This document shows, piece after piece, positions 9,162 through 17,210 of a DNA stretch of 17,256 nucleotides (positions are counted from its first letter, which is position 1; each line of letters begins with the position of its first letter). This DNA is from Ophioceras dolichostomum (taxonomy: Eukaryota > Ascomycota > Sordariomycetes > Magnaporthales > Ophioceraceae), in the NCBI GenBank assembly GCA_003049485.1, contig PYST01000550.1:1-17256 (forward strand), in the 5' to 3' direction. The notes below the pieces were generated by a model. That model made no database searches, had not been told where the DNA came from, and saw only the letters and a program-made list of their open reading frames with translations. The translations under genes and the position numbers were made by a program.

Positions 9162-9530
9162 ATTGTTCAAGAACGCAAGAGAAGATGGGAGATGCGACAG
9201 CCAAGGATGGCTTCCGGGAGTAGGGCGTGAGCGTGAAAGAGAAATTGGCGCGAGGGTTCAGCCTGTGGGATCGGATTATCAACAATCGCCTTTGTTTGCT
9301 GCAGTGAGATTCTGGTTTTTATTCTCTTTAGAGGCACCCGAGATTGGGTGAATCTGCGCTAGTTGCTAGCCGTACTACTCTAGTCCACCAGCAAAATGAA
9401 ACCAATGTCCAAACTTCACTCCTACCAACAACCCTTATCTCACCGCATCTGGCAGGCACAACTTGGTTTAGGCGCCTTCAGGGTTCCCAGAACAGACAAA
9501 CTCCCACAAACCAACCCTTTCTGAGCAAGG
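9162..9530. other. Intergenic between the convergent zinc-knuckle and HTH genes
   Basis: The two flanking genes point toward each other, so this should contain only 3' UTRs. I see no further gene or clear signal. Confidence 0.5.
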
Positions 9531-11543
9531 TTACTGCTCTTCCATCAATGTCGCAGGAAGAATGTGCAAGATAATCGCCTTCTCCTCATCGCACAACTCA
9601 TCCCGATTCGCGGGCAAGGCCTGGACTTCGGCGGGCGGAGAGCCGTTAGAAGCAGGGCTGTCGAGGCCATCCCGGGCGAAAACAGTGTGCGAGGAGGCAG
9701 AGGCCGAGGCCGCGACCGCAAAAGAAGTCGTGTAAACTTCCTTGTTGGCCGCCCCACCATCTAGAGGAACCGTAAAGCTAGCTCCGCCTCCGATAGTAGG
9801 CAGCAGCGGCAGCGGCAGCGGCAGCCGGGGTTGCGGTACAGGTACAGCAGCCAGCGTGCTCACAAAACCAGCGACTCTTCCTCCCACAGCAGAACCAGCC
9901 ACACGGCCTATAGCAGCACTAGGCACATACTCCCCCCTCTCACCCTTGCTCCCACGCCTATCCTGCACAGGCCGCACAGCAGAACCCACTTCCTTCCTCC
10001 CCACCTCAACCTCAACCTCAACCTCAGGCCCAATATAACCATCCACGAACTTATCCCCCCTCTCCGCCGTCCACGGCACCCCAATCTTCACCAGCCCCAA
10101 CAAATGCGCCACAAGAATCTCATGGCACTCAAACCGCTCCGCCAGCTTCGCCACAGACACGCCTCCCCCCTCAGCTCTCGCCCTCGTCACCGTCTCCCGC
10201 ACCCCCTGACCCAGCGGACCGCCGCTCAGCTCCCGCACCCTCTCGCTGCCGCCGCACGTTTTCAGCACGCTGCGCACGGTGGCCGGCGAAATGCGCAGCT
10301 GCCGCGCGATGTCAATATGCCGCCAGCCTTCGGCGTAGAGGACGGGGATAGCGATGCGTGCTGTGGCAGGGATGCGGCGGCTCATGTGGTCGACGAAGAA
10401 GCGTAGGGGGATCAGCGTGGGCGGTAGGAGGGGGGAGTGTGGTTTATGTATGTTGGACTGGTAGTAGGTGTGGTGGGCTGTGGCGGCGCTGGATGCTGCT
10501 GCTGAGGCTGGTGGGGTGGCCTGTGAAGGGACCTGTGAGGTGGGAGTGCCCGTGGTCACGGCGGTGGTCACAGCGGTGGTCGCAGGGATGATGGCGGGAT
10601 TTGTGATGGGTGTCGTTCCTGGCAGTGTTCCTGGCAGTGTTGGGTTCGCAATGGGCAAATGTGATGGGCCTTGCGGGAGTGGCGTGGCTGTGAATGTGTG
10701 TGGCTGGTGGAGAGCCGGAGATTGATGGTAGAGAAGAGATTGTGCTGGAGATTGGTGTGACGAAACGCAGGGCAATGCTTGCACAGCTGGGCTCGGACCG
10801 TTGAGGTGTGGCTGGCCGAGGTGATATGTTTCGGCTGCCAGCGGCGAGCTGGAATCGCGCACCAGTGCTGGTGCTGACGCCGGCGCTGAAATGGCCGAGA
10901 GGTGATTCGTCAAGATGAAGCCGATGGCTGAAGCTGACTGGTGATGATGATATTGAGCTTCGTCCGGAGGTGGCGTTTGCCAGTTGAACGGTGTGTTCGA
11001 TTGCGGCGGCGGCAGCTGCGGCTCATATGAGGCTGCTTTAGTTGTGTTGGCGACGGGCAGCGTCATGCTTACGGTAGGCACGACGAGCAGCTGATCACGG
11101 CCAAGACTGCTAGAGCTTGTTTGGGATTGCGGCAACGGGGTGGCATTGTAGCACGCGTTCGCGTTGCCACGCGCCTGGTTCGCGATGAGAGTTAGGTTTG
11201 CGATGGATGCTGTATTCACTACTAGTAACACCAGCGTCTCCGGCTGCAGGTGGTGGGGGTTCACCAAAGGCTGGGCCTGCGGCTGGTCCATCTGGACGGT
11301 CGACGCCCCAACCTGTGGCGCTAAGCGGGCGCCTGGGTTCTCATGAATCCACTCAGCCCGAGTTTCGGGAGGACTCTGGGGCCTCTCAGGAGGCGCGGGA
11401 GGAGATTCAATAGGAGGCATGGCTGGAGGCATGCGAAGAGGAAGAGGTGTTGGAGGGCGCGTTGGAGGTGGTCTTGGAAAGATGGATCGGGAAGCTCCCG
11501 GAGGAGCACTCCTTGCGAGGGATAGCTTGTTAAGTCGGGCCAT
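9531..11543 (-). CDS. Multi-HTH putative DNA-binding protein (gene D) with long Pro/Ser/Thr/Gln-rich N-terminus
   Basis: ATG 11543 to TAA 9531-9533, 670 aa, one exon. The frame is open further upstream but only to non-ATG codons, so ATG 11543 is the first plausible start. Residues 1-380 are low complexity, rich in Pro, Ser, Thr, Ala and Gln, like a disordered activation-type region. Residues 393-431 form a clear helix-turn-helix: a helix around ARIAIPVLYAEG, then HIDIARQLRISPATVRSVL, similar in pattern to homeodomain-like HTHs of Tc1/Hin-type recombinases and many regulators. Residues 446-484 form a second HTH-like unit (VSVAKLAERFECHEILVAHL). Residues 507-514 are four Glu-Val pairs. No catalytic domain is visible. 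The divergent neighbour at 12672 shares both HTH units, so the two look like paralogues. The likely role is nuclear DNA binding; the target is unknown. A shorter start at ATG 10385 (284 aa) would still include both HTHs. Confidence 0.7.
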   Translation of the reverse strand: MARLNKLSLARSAPPGASRSIFPRPPPTRPPTPLPLRMPPAMPPIESPPAPPERPQSPPETRAEWIHENPGARLAPQVGASTVQMDQPQAQPLVNPHHLQPETLVLLVVNTASIANLTLIANQARGNANACYNATPLPQSQTSSSSLGRDQLLVVPTVSMTLPVANTTKAASYEPQLPPPQSNTPFNWQTPPPDEAQYHHHQSASAIGFILTNHLSAISAPASAPALVRDSSSPLAAETYHLGQPHLNGPSPAVQALPCVSSHQSPAQSLLYHQSPALHQPHTFTATPLPQGPSHLPIANPTLPGTLPGTTPITNPAIIPATTAVTTAVTTGTPTSQVPSQATPPASAAASSAATAHHTYYQSNIHKPHSPLLPPTLIPLRFFVDHMSRRIPATARIAIPVLYAEGWRHIDIARQLRISPATVRSVLKTCGGSERVRELSGGPLGQGVRETVTRARAEGGGVSVAKLAERFECHEILVAHLLGLVKIGVPWTAERGDKFVDGYIGPEVEVEVEVGRKEVGSAVRPVQDRRGSKGERGEYVPSAAIGRVAGSAVGGRVAGFVSTLAAVPVPQPRLPLPLPLLPTIGGGASFTVPLDGGAANKEVYTTSFAVAASASASSHTVFARDGLDSPASNGSPPAEVQALPANRDELCDEEKAIILHILPATLMEEQ
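9799..9825. repeat. GGCAGC hexanucleotide repeat in gene D
   Basis: Four GGCAGC units, the first followed by an extra AGC. On the coding (minus) strand they give the Leu/Pro alternation LPLPLPLL near residue 573-581. Confidence 0.85.
10003..10026. repeat. ACCTCA hexanucleotide repeat in gene D
   Basis: Four exact ACCTCA units, coding on the minus strand for four Glu-Val pairs (residues 507-514), just after the second HTH unit. In-frame and likely length-variable. Confidence 0.9.
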
Positions 11544-12671
11544 CTCATCGACTCTGTGAAACGTTGTAATGCCCCGACAATCTTTTGTTGTCGTAGTGAA
11601 TTCGACCAAACAATGGTGTTCCTGGTTTTCTGCTCAGTCCTCACAAAGGCTGGCCTGCCCAAATCACGTGCCCTAACAATGACTAAACGACAGCTGCGAG
11701 AACTACGAGTTTCTAGACAATGACGGGACGATGCTCTTCCTGTGATTGCGTCCGTTGATGGAGATGCCCAAAATCTATACTGCAGCCTCTGGGAGGAATG
11801 CCTTGTGCGCCATGTGTAGCCGTGGTTGGGTGAACTGAACGGCCTAGAAATAGGACGTGCAGAGCCCCCTGAGGTGGAGTAACTGTAATTACCGCATCGA
11901 TGCCGTTGAGACTATATGCAGATGCGAGATTTTAGGGAGCGAGATGCCCCGCGTGCGTGCAAGATGGGATAGCAGTCAATGAATACGAGACGAAAGGTGC
12001 TGCTACCGTCTGGTGAGTTGTGACCAGTGGGCGGGCAGGTCGGTGGAAAGTGGGGAGCGGGGAAGTCTGGTGCCGCATGTTTATTTTGACCTATCAGTGT
12101 TACTGCGCATTGACAGCCGCACGTCGTGAAATCTCTTCACCATTGGCCGTCAATGTATTTTAATTTCATCAGTGGCAGTCACACCAGATGGCCAGTCACC
12201 TCGTCGGGTCGTCGTTGGCACCTTTCGGCCCGTCACTTTCCTCTGATTACTTTCCACTTCCCAGAAGGTTTCACCTCAACATCAGTGGCCACCGTGCTGG
12301 AACTGATTTTCTGTCGGGTTGTGTGTGAGCGCATAGGTTTAGAGACGCGGAACTTGGTCACCGTGTTCTCTGCAGCCTCCCGTCTCCAAGTTCGTGTCCC
12401 TTGCGCTCTTTGGCCTTCGTGCCTCACCATGACAGGGAATTTGGTCACCCTGTCACTTTTTTTTTTAAAAAAAATAGGAGCACAAAAAGCAAGAAGCACA
12501 AAAACCATTCGTATGCGCAATCTTACCAATCTCATGCCCTTCCTGTCCCAACCTTGTCACCGTCGGGGCCTCTCGATTGGCAATTTGGCGCTTCAATCCT
12601 TCCACACACCCTTTTACCTACCTACCTAACCTATACCCAGCGTATTGACTTGCACCGTCCAGTGGGAAGCC
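11544..12671. promoter_or_regulatory. Shared divergent promoter region of the two multi-HTH genes
   Basis: This 1,128-bp spacer must hold the promoters of both genes. The pentamer GTCAC occurs seven times in the same orientation between 12178 and 12560 (starts 12178, 12195, 12232, 12357, 12444, 12452, 12556). TTGGTCACC occurs twice, at 12354 and 12441. The sequence CTACCTACCTAACCTATACCCAG at 12619-12641 has a CTAAC branch point and CAG acceptor, so the rightward gene may have an intron in its 5' leader. Its ATG sits in a near-ideal context, GAAGCCATGGCC. No protein-coding segment is supported here. Confidence 0.5.
12457..12474. repeat. T10A8 tract in the divergent promoter
   Basis: Ten T followed directly by eight A, a nearly palindromic rigid tract about 200 bp before ATG 12672 and immediately after a GTCAC site. 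Long dA:dT tracts tend to exclude nucleosomes and are frequent in fungal promoters. It could also fold as a snap-back. Confidence 0.7.
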
Positions 12672-14228
12672 ATGGCCGACACTGGCTGCGCCCCTCCCAA
12701 TGAGGGACGGACCGATCAGAGTGATCGGACCGTCCATGTTGGTGGTCACTTGAGCGGCCAATCCAGCACTCCGCCCAGCACCGAGCCCGGCAAGCAGCCT
12801 ACTAGCGCCCAACGTCTTCCCCCGTCCGCCACCGTCACTCCCATCTCCCGCAAGAAGCTCTCTAGCGGCGCCGTAGTTGGCGGCGAGAGCAGCAGCTCCA
12901 AGGCTGGTACTCCTGCTAGTACTTCTGCGGCTGCTCCAACTACCGCCCACATCATGGATGGAGTCACTGCGTCCCACAAAGCGGGCCTAGCGATCCCCGC
13001 CTCAACCCCCGTCGCCGCGGCCGCTGCGACCGCTGCTACTCCCACCACCGCGCCCACCAATGCCTCCAGCGCGGCTGGCACCACTCATCCAAATCCAACC
13101 ACCAACCTCCGACGCTCAACTCGCCAAGTGATCCTCTCCACCAAGAAGAACGCCGTGCCCTCATCCCCTGCCACGGCTTCCGACACCCCGACCCGCCAAA
13201 AGCGCGCCCACCAAGCCACGCCCGCGACGGACGCCGAGATCACCACGATCTACAGCGAGGGCTTCTCCATCGTCGAGACGGCTCGCCAAATCCGCGGCGG
13301 CCAGAACGCCGTCTACAAGGCGCTCTCCCGTGCTGGAGTCCCGGTCCGCAACGTCGAGAACATCACCCGCTACGAGCAGGAGGCCGCCGCCACCCTGCTG
13401 GGCGAGGGCGTTAGCCCCTCGGCCGTCGCCCACTACCTGGGCCACGGCACCGCGTCAGTCCCGCGGCTGTGCGAGTTGGCGGCCAAGAAGCCGGCCTTTG
13501 TGAAGCCCGTCGACGAGAAGCTGAAGGATAAGATCCGCCGCGCCGCTTCCGGTGACATGAATAGCGATGACGACGACGAGCTTGATGGTGGTGGCAAGGG
13601 TGGCGGGGAGGCCGTGGTGGTGGTGAAGCCTTCTCTTGCGGACCTGTCGGCCATGTTCAAGCTGCACCGGGGCGTCGTCCGCTTCGTGCTCGGCTTGGCG
13701 CCGAAGGAGTACCGTCTGCCCCGAGATGCCGACGCCGATGCCTACGCCTCTAATATCGAAGTCAAGTCCGAAGATGACGACGATGAGGATCATCATCATC
13801 CTGTTGCGTCTTCGTCTGCCTCTACGGGTAAGAAAACCGGTGCGACGAAAGTGAAGGAGAAGCAGACGGCCGCCGCCGACGAGAAGCCTGTCATTCGTCC
13901 GAAACGCAAGCTTCCTCACGATGCCACTGCCACTGCCAGTGCTGCTAATTCTGCGGCTGCTGCTGCCACGCCTCCCACCACCCCTTGCAAGAAGAAGCGG
14001 GGCCGGCCGCTCGCGGCCTTGGCTCCCGCCGGCATGCCCCGCACGGAGCTGGACAGGATCGGATACCGGTACGCCATCCAGCATGCCGCCGTCGCGCCCG
14101 CTGGAGAGATCATGCAGTTTATGGGCGCCAAGCCCGGTGGACCCCCGGTCTCGATCTCGTATGAGAAGGGGATAGAGAAGCTCGGCGAGATGGTGGCGAT
14201 GATTAAGAGGGGCGAGGTGCCTTCTTGA
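12672..14228 (+). CDS. Multi-HTH putative DNA-binding protein (gene E) with AT-hook-like basic motif
   Basis: ATG 12672 to TGA 14226-14228, 518 aa, one exon. Residues 1-145 are Ser/Thr/Ala/Pro-rich and disordered-looking. Three HTH-like units follow: residues 187-222 (IYSEGFSIVETARQIRGG, then VYKALSRAG), 234-270 (EGVSPSAVAHYLG) and about 283-342 (SLADLSAMFKLHRGVVRFVL). The third is interrupted by an acidic/Gly linker (294-318, DDDDELDGGGKGGGE). Nuclear targeting is suggested by PKRKLP (410-415) and KKKRGRP (440-446), whose RGRP core resembles an AT-hook. A final region at 456-512 (RIGYRYAIQHAAVAPAGEIMQFMG) looks folded but I do not recognise it. Units 1 and 3 align with the two units of gene D. 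A sequence-specific nuclear DNA-binding protein is the best guess; whether it acts as regulator, chromatin protein or element-encoded protein is open. Confidence 0.75.
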   Translation: MADTGCAPPNEGRTDQSDRTVHVGGHLSGQSSTPPSTEPGKQPTSAQRLPPSATVTPISRKKLSSGAVVGGESSSSKAGTPASTSAAAPTTAHIMDGVTASHKAGLAIPASTPVAAAAATAATPTTAPTNASSAAGTTHPNPTTNLRRSTRQVILSTKKNAVPSSPATASDTPTRQKRAHQATPATDAEITTIYSEGFSIVETARQIRGGQNAVYKALSRAGVPVRNVENITRYEQEAAATLLGEGVSPSAVAHYLGHGTASVPRLCELAAKKPAFVKPVDEKLKDKIRRAASGDMNSDDDDELDGGGKGGGEAVVVVKPSLADLSAMFKLHRGVVRFVLGLAPKEYRLPRDADADAYASNIEVKSEDDDDEDHHHPVASSSASTGKKTGATKVKEKQTAAADEKPVIRPKRKLPHDATATASAANSAAAAATPPTTPCKKKRGRPLAALAPAGMPRTELDRIGYRYAIQHAAVAPAGEIMQFMGAKPGGPPVSISYEKGIEKLGEMVAMIKRGEVPS

Positions 14229-14745
14229 GCGAGCGAGTGGATTGTGCTTGTGTTTGGATCGGACTAGATTGGACTGGACGGACCGGTACTACGGCCAATA
14301 TTTCCTAAGGCTGATGCGGGCGTCCTTGGTGTTCTGTTCTTGTTTTTCTCAGAAGAGTGGGGGACTTGGTTTTGCATTATATGTAGATAGGTGCCAGTGA
14401 TCTTCACCTTTGTGCTCTGAGAGGATCATAAAGTTGACTAGGTACCTGCCAGCTTTGGTAGTCTTGAGGCTCACGCGGCGTTATGATAGCCACATCCGTC
14501 TTGACGCAACTTGGAGCATCACACTTCTCCTCCCCCCTGCATCCCCACGCTCGCGTGGGCTGCGGAATCCCCTCTCTTCTCTAGGTAGCTTTCATTAGTA
14601 TCGTATCAAGGCGTTCGCATACCCAACATACTTGCCTCCTCTTTTTGTCCCGGAAGCCGTTCCACAAAATCTTGTTCCCCCTTTCTCACGGACCTTCCTG
14701 GCCATCTGATTGAGCTCCCACTCGTCAGTCGCTACACCAGGCCCA
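14229..14745. other. 3' flank of gene E
   Basis: Probable 3' UTR and spacer, with no gene on the plus strand. On the minus strand the frame of the small candidate gene to the right continues, shifted, to TAA near 14595 and contains protein-like stretches (VATDEWELNQMARKVREKGG at about 14661-14722, and in another frame WNGFRDKKRRQVCW). They may be exons of the same gene separated by a frame error or unrecognised splicing. Confidence 0.35.
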
Positions 14746-14983
14746 TCAAATTCTTGACCTCGTCCGTCCGCCTGAGGCTCCCGGCCGCGCGGAAGGGTGG
14801 TCGGTGGCCTGATCATCATCCCCAGCTGTGACACTTTGGAAACGGGCGGTTGAGGAGTCTGAGCTTGGTTTGCTACAGGGCAGAAGGAGGAGCGAATCAA
14901 TCCAACCCCCCGCCCCAGCGGTGGCGGGTAACGAACAGATCCACAGCGAACACTCACCCTGGTGGGGTGCAGCAACTAGCCAT
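14746..14983 (-). CDS. Possible small spliced gene, 50 aa (uncertain)
   Basis: Minus strand: exon 1 14983-14958 (ATGGCTAGTTGCTGCACC...), intron 14957-14873 (85 nt), exon 2 14872-14746 ending in TGA. The intron has a textbook fungal donor GTGAGT, a plausible branch region GGATTGAT and an acceptor CTGCCCTGTAG after a pyrimidine-rich stretch. The product would start MASCCTPPGKPSSDSS and end SGGRTRSRI, with no recognised domain. The splice signals are better than the protein. The intron may instead belong to a 5' leader, with translation starting at the ATG pair near 14815-14820 and running to TAA at about 14595. It is also possible that no gene exists here. Confidence 0.3.
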
Positions 14984-16304
14984 GCATGCTGTCAAGGACA
15001 GCGTCGCCAGCCTCAAGGTGTAGAGAGCTCGGGTGAGGGAATGGAGAGAAGGGAATGAGGATGAAGCTGGAGCATATATGATACACCTAATCCATTCACG
15101 CCGAAGATGAAAATGCCATAATTAAATGCCTTGGGGCGGTCATTGTTACATGTCATATTCGAGACCATCCAAGGAAGAACGAGTGGGTAGTCTTAAGTCA
15201 TAAAGACCTCGGATGGTGTGGCGTCTACCGATATATGTTGCTGCGGAACGGGCTAGGAGAGGGAGAGGAAACCCACCCCCCTCAGATATCCCCATGTCGG
15301 GCATCCCGATAATTAGACGGGGGGCAAAGCTTCATTTTCCCCGAGTAACGATGGGAAAGACAGGTAGTGAACAACAAAGTTGTCTCGTACCGTTCAGGGG
15401 CCTCTTTTGGGGAGGTGTCTAGATGAGTCGCTTCGTAACGTGCGAGAGGCCGTGCAACCGGACCCCGTCGTCCTGACGGGTCGCTTGGTAGACTGAAACT
15501 GAGGGTGAGTTGGCTGGGTGCAGAGGCAGTCTATCAGTCGCCGGCCACTTGCTGCGGTTGCCTGTGTGAGTTTCAGTTGGAGCAAACTTGGCCAGTGAGA
15601 GTTGAATTGGTTTCATCACCGGTGTCCTGGTTATTAGCTGACTGAAGTCAGGATAGGCAGAATCAAGGCATATTTTTGCCATTGACAGGACGGGACTCAC
15701 AAGCTCCAACTCGTTGGATGGCAAAATAGGTCGGGCAACAAGGTCTTCAAGTTGTTATGTACAATTTCAGGCAAGAGGTTTTGGGCCGGAGCGCATCGCC
15801 ACACACTGCGCCAGACACATGGACCTTTTAGCACCAAGGAACCAGGTCGCGCTCATGCTTAACTCGTTGGACAAGCCCGAAACGAGACACAAAGCTCACA
15901 CAAGGCTGGCTTGGCGTGCCTTTAGTTGGCCTTGTTAGGAGACTACCCTCATGTACGAGCCTTGTGACGATGTGGCCGTTGAGGCCATAAATCGAAAAAT
16001 GTACCACAGAACAGTCTTGTAGTCCTGATTTGAGTCATTTCTTGGAAGACAACCAACCTTTACTCTGTTTTCGCTTGCTCCTCATTCGGCAATTCATGTC
16101 ATTTAAGAAGGTCCCGAGCTCGGCCGATGCCTGGCCTCGGCCGAGTGGCAACCGGCCCGGCATGGCGCTCTTGCGGCCTTGTCCGGCGTCACTTGAAAGC
16201 CATGGGCTAATCAGATCATTCGCCGTTCGTTGTGCGGCCCAACGCTGATTGCAACTACCATGCATGGACGGGCGATTCCGCACCTCACAGCTCTCCTCTG
16301 TCGC
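14984..16304. other. Long gene-poor spacer before the last gene
   Basis: No supported coding region. Open frames of 60-100 codons occur on both strands, mostly from non-ATG codons and without motifs. The most structured part is 16119-16145, listed separately. Confidence 0.45.
16119..16145. promoter_or_regulatory. Paired TCGGCCGA palindromes, candidate regulator site
   Basis: The 9-mer CTCGGCCGA occurs at 16119-16127 and 16136-16144; each copy contains the 8-bp palindrome TCGGCCGA. The copies are 17 bp apart, centre to centre, and about 180 bp upstream of the TATA-like box. CGG/CCG palindromes are typical contact sites of fungal Zn(II)2Cys6 regulators, so a binding site is plausible but inferred. 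Confidence 0.35.
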
Positions 16305-16316
16305 TATTATATATAG
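16305..16316 (+). promoter_or_regulatory. TATA-like box upstream of the last gene
   Basis: TATTATATATAG, followed by C/A-rich start-site-like sequence and a long C/T-rich leader up to ATG 16695. Its position implies a leader of roughly 350 nt. Confidence 0.45.
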
Positions 16317-16352
16317 CTGGGGAATTGCAAGCACTCACTCCACTAGCCATCA

Positions 16353-16544
16353 ATGCGTCCCTCATTGCAAAACAGTTTAGTTTTCAGCGTTCACTTATCC
16401 TATGTTATCTTTCTATCTCGCCACCGTATTTTCTCGGCTCGCTTTTCCTTTCTGACCCCGTGTTTTGCAATTACACCTTTTGATATTCGGAATATTCCAC
16501 TGCCCAACTTCCCATTCCCAATCCCTGAACGAACCTCTTCGTGA
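16353..16544 (+). other. Possible upstream ORF in the leader of the last gene (63 aa)
   Basis: ATG 16353 to TGA 16542-16544, within the predicted 5' leader. The peptide (MRPSLQNSLVFSVHLSYV...) has no known motif and is Phe/Ser/Pro-rich, which is what C/T-rich leader DNA gives by chance. If transcription starts at the TATA-like box, ribosomes would meet this AUG first, so it could dampen translation of the main gene. Splicing of the leader could also remove it. Confidence 0.3.
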
Positions 16545-16694
16545 CTAGTATCTGTCGCGATACGTTTAGCTCCGGGAACCTCATAAAAACGTATCTGCTT
16601 TCACACCTAATACCTACACCTGGATACGTTCCTGTGTAATTACCTATTTACACCGAGAGAGCAATCGACAGCACATCCTTTTCTTCTGTCTACC

Positions 16695-17210
16695 ATGTCC
16701 TCAAAAAAGAAGGGCAAGGCTAAGGAGGTCTCAGCCCCTCTCTTCCGCGTCGGCATGAACACATGCCAATGGGCATTGTACGACACCACCCTTGTCACCG
16801 AGGGCCTCGCAACGTGTATCGGCGTATGCGCGTTCGGGGAAACAGGCGAAACCGGGGTCAACAAGGTCATGGCGCACGTTTCTTCATGGGAAGCCATCCA
16901 TCGAACTCAGGGGGTGGTGGAGACCTTCACGAACTACGTCACCACTGTGTACATGCCCAGGATCACCGATATCGTGATGAGCGTCCCGGACATGAGGGCG
17001 TCAGACAGCGAAGCACGGCGATCTGCGGCTATAGTAAACGAGATCAGCGAGGACGCCGTCACGAAGCAGCAGGAAAAGGCGCAGCGTGAGATTCTCAGGG
17101 GTTTGCTCGCGCAGGCCGAGACAGCGGTTTTTTCGCAGATCTCCGAGGCGCTGCTTTTCGACTCCAGAGTTGATGATGATGATGATGATGATGATGTATT
17201 TAACGTCTGA
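16695..17210 (+). CDS. Conserved-type fungal protein of unknown function, 171 aa, weakly CheD-like
   Basis: ATG 16695 (TACCATGTC context) to TGA 17208-17210, one exon. The N-terminus is basic and Lys-rich (MSSKKKGKAKEV). Residues 31-65 (TLVTEGLATCIGVCAFG, then VNKVMAHVSSWEA) match in shape a type of small fungal hypothetical protein and faintly recall the L-x-TC-x-V...H pattern of CheD-like deamidase folds. That resemblance rests only on a Cys and a downstream His in the right order, so I claim no enzyme activity. Residues 130-160 are predicted helical (KQQEKAQREILRGLLAQAET). The tail is eight Asp from a GAT repeat, then VFNV. No signal peptide or membrane segment is visible, so it is probably cytosolic or nuclear. 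The stop codon lies in the inner block of the right terminal repeat. The start and the single-exon model are secure; the function is not known. Confidence 0.7.
   Translation: MSSKKKGKAKEVSAPLFRVGMNTCQWALYDTTLVTEGLATCIGVCAFGETGETGVNKVMAHVSSWEAIHRTQGVVETFTNYVTTVYMPRITDIVMSVPDMRASDSEARRSAAIVNEISEDAVTKQQEKAQREILRGLLAQAETAVFSQISEALLFDSRVDDDDDDDDVFNV
17172..17195. repeat. GAT trinucleotide microsatellite (8 units)
   Basis: Eight exact GAT units encoding the Asp8 tail of the last gene, four bases inside the right terminal repeat. The length probably varies between strains. Confidence 0.95.

Noticed and set aside
12233..12535. 100-codon minus-strand frame in the divergent promoter
   Set aside because: Lys/Arg/Val-rich sequence without motif, crossing the T10A8 tract.
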